Positions 5,305-5,791 of a DNA stretch of 5,791 nucleotides are shown piece by piece (the stretch's first letter is position 1; each line of letters starts with the position of its first letter). The notes beneath the pieces are model-generated. The model worked only from the letters and a program-made list of their open reading frames with translations. It ran no database searches and was not told the origin of the DNA. The stretch is from Pseudorhodoplanes sp. (GTDB lineage: Bacteria > Pseudomonadota > Alphaproteobacteria > Rhizobiales > Xanthobacteraceae), in contig WBUW01000222.1 of NCBI GenBank assembly GCA_008933495.1, forward strand, positions 1 to 5,791, written 5' to 3'. A program made the translations under genes and the position numbers.

Positions 5305-5791
5305 TCATTCGCCAGGGTCGATATGACGCTTGCGCACGCGCCGCACCACGTACCAGATCGCGAGCGCGGCGAACGGCACGAACAGGCCCGTGATCAGCGA
5401 GGGCTCGGCCTGCAGCAGCCGCGAGTCGTGCGCCCCCTTGACCAGGTAGCCGAACAGCCCGACGACATAATAGGTGATGGCGGCGACCGACAGGCCTTCG
5501 ACGGTCGCCTGCAGGCGCAGTTGCATGCGCGTGCGCGCATTCATCGCCTTCAGCAGGTCCTGGTTCTGCTGTTCGAGCGCCACATCGACGCGGGTGCGCA
5601 GCAGGTTGGCTGCGCGCGCGAGCTTGCGTGACAGGTTGGCCTGGCGCTCTTCGGTGGTCACGCAGGTGCGGATCGCCGGCGACATCCGCCGCGCGAGAAA
5701 CGCCGTCCAGGTCGGCAGCCCGGCGACCTTGCGCTCGCCGAAGTCACCGAGGAAATGCGCAAGACCGAAACGTTGGCCGACAACCGGCATC
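5305..5791 (-). CDS. DUF3422 family membrane-anchored protein, C-terminal part (gene starts beyond the right edge)
   Basis: The visible C-terminal 161 residues match the DUF3422 / COG4949 family of uncharacterised membrane-anchored proteins, recognised from the pattern RxLRTRVDVxLEQQNxDLL, then LQLRLQxTVEGLSVxAIxYY. A helical, coiled-coil-like region (about 47-95 of the fragment) leads into two membrane segments (about 99-117 and 132-149). A basic tail, RRVRKRH, and the TGA at 5307-5305 follow. Family members are about 400 residues or more, so the ATG at 5790 is almost certainly internal and most of the gene lies to the right. Its function is unknown. The two helices joined by a short loop, after a long soluble helix, loosely recall CorA-like transporters, but I see no GMN motif. 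Confidence 0.85.
   Translation of the reverse strand, partial: MPVVGQRFGLAHFLGDFGERKVAGLPTWTAFLARRMSPAIRTCVTTEERQANLSRKLARAANLLRTRVDVALEQQNQDLLKAMNARTRMQLRLQATVEGLSVAAITYYVVGLFGYLVKGAHDSRLLQAEPSLITGLFVPFAALAIWYVVRRVRKRHIDPGE

Noticed and set aside
4103..5308. 401-codon open frame on the minus strand
   Set aside because: It is a shadow of aroE and the intergenic region, with antisense-type composition and no recognisable domain.
1..5791. tRNA or rRNA genes, CRISPR arrays, insertion sequences, or a multi-gene defence system
   Set aside because: No cloverleaf-like or rRNA-like segments, no spaced repeats, no transposase or terminal repeats were seen; the only defence- or stress-like element is the broken toxin-antitoxin pair.

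Overview
The window is GC-rich, with strongly GC-biased third codon positions. Its genes point to an alphaproteobacterium of the order Hyphomicrobiales (Rhizobiales), probably near Bradyrhizobium/Xanthobacteraceae. The pointers are an MbfA-type ferritin/VIT1 iron exporter behind an Irr-like operator, a rhizobial-type AroE, a DUF3422 protein and a rhizobial-style HigB/HigA pair. This placement is inference from gene content and remembered family sequences; no search was run.

Left part (1-2630): the N-terminal 186 residues of a zinc alcohol dehydrogenase run leftward off the window. It is divergent from mbfA (703-1680, +). The 143-base gap between them holds a perfect 9-bp inverted repeat, a good match to the rhizobial housekeeping promoter (CTTGCA-17-CTATGT), and a 17-base palindrome resembling the Irr iron control element just where transcription should start. 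mbfA converges on a beta-hydroxyacid dehydrogenase gene of the 3-hydroxyisobutyrate dehydrogenase family (2630-1716, -), with a possible terminator in the 35-base gap.

Middle (2755-3375, -): a HigB-type (Gp49/RelE-like) toxin followed by a HigA-type (XRE) antitoxin. Neither reads cleanly. The toxin is split across two frames exactly at a canonical -1 slippery heptamer (G GGT TTT), and the antitoxin's conserved N-terminus lies in a frame with no start codon. The simplest reading is a decayed or mis-sequenced module; programmed frameshifting in the toxin is a testable alternative.

Right part (3493-5791): an exported isochorismatase-fold protein (3493-4113, +) has alanine where cysteine hydrolases carry the catalytic cysteine. 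It is followed by a 331-base gap with two hairpins and an orphan coding-like frame, then a complete aroE for shikimate dehydrogenase (4445-5287, +). aroE converges, 17 bases apart, on the C-terminal part of a DUF3422 membrane protein gene entering from the right edge.

Apart from the toxin-antitoxin pair, the genes look like independent housekeeping or accessory units rather than one pathway. No RNA genes, CRISPR arrays, insertion sequences or complete mobile elements were seen. The most interesting signals are the mbfA control region, the slippery heptamer in the toxin, and the cysteine-less exported isochorismatase homologue.
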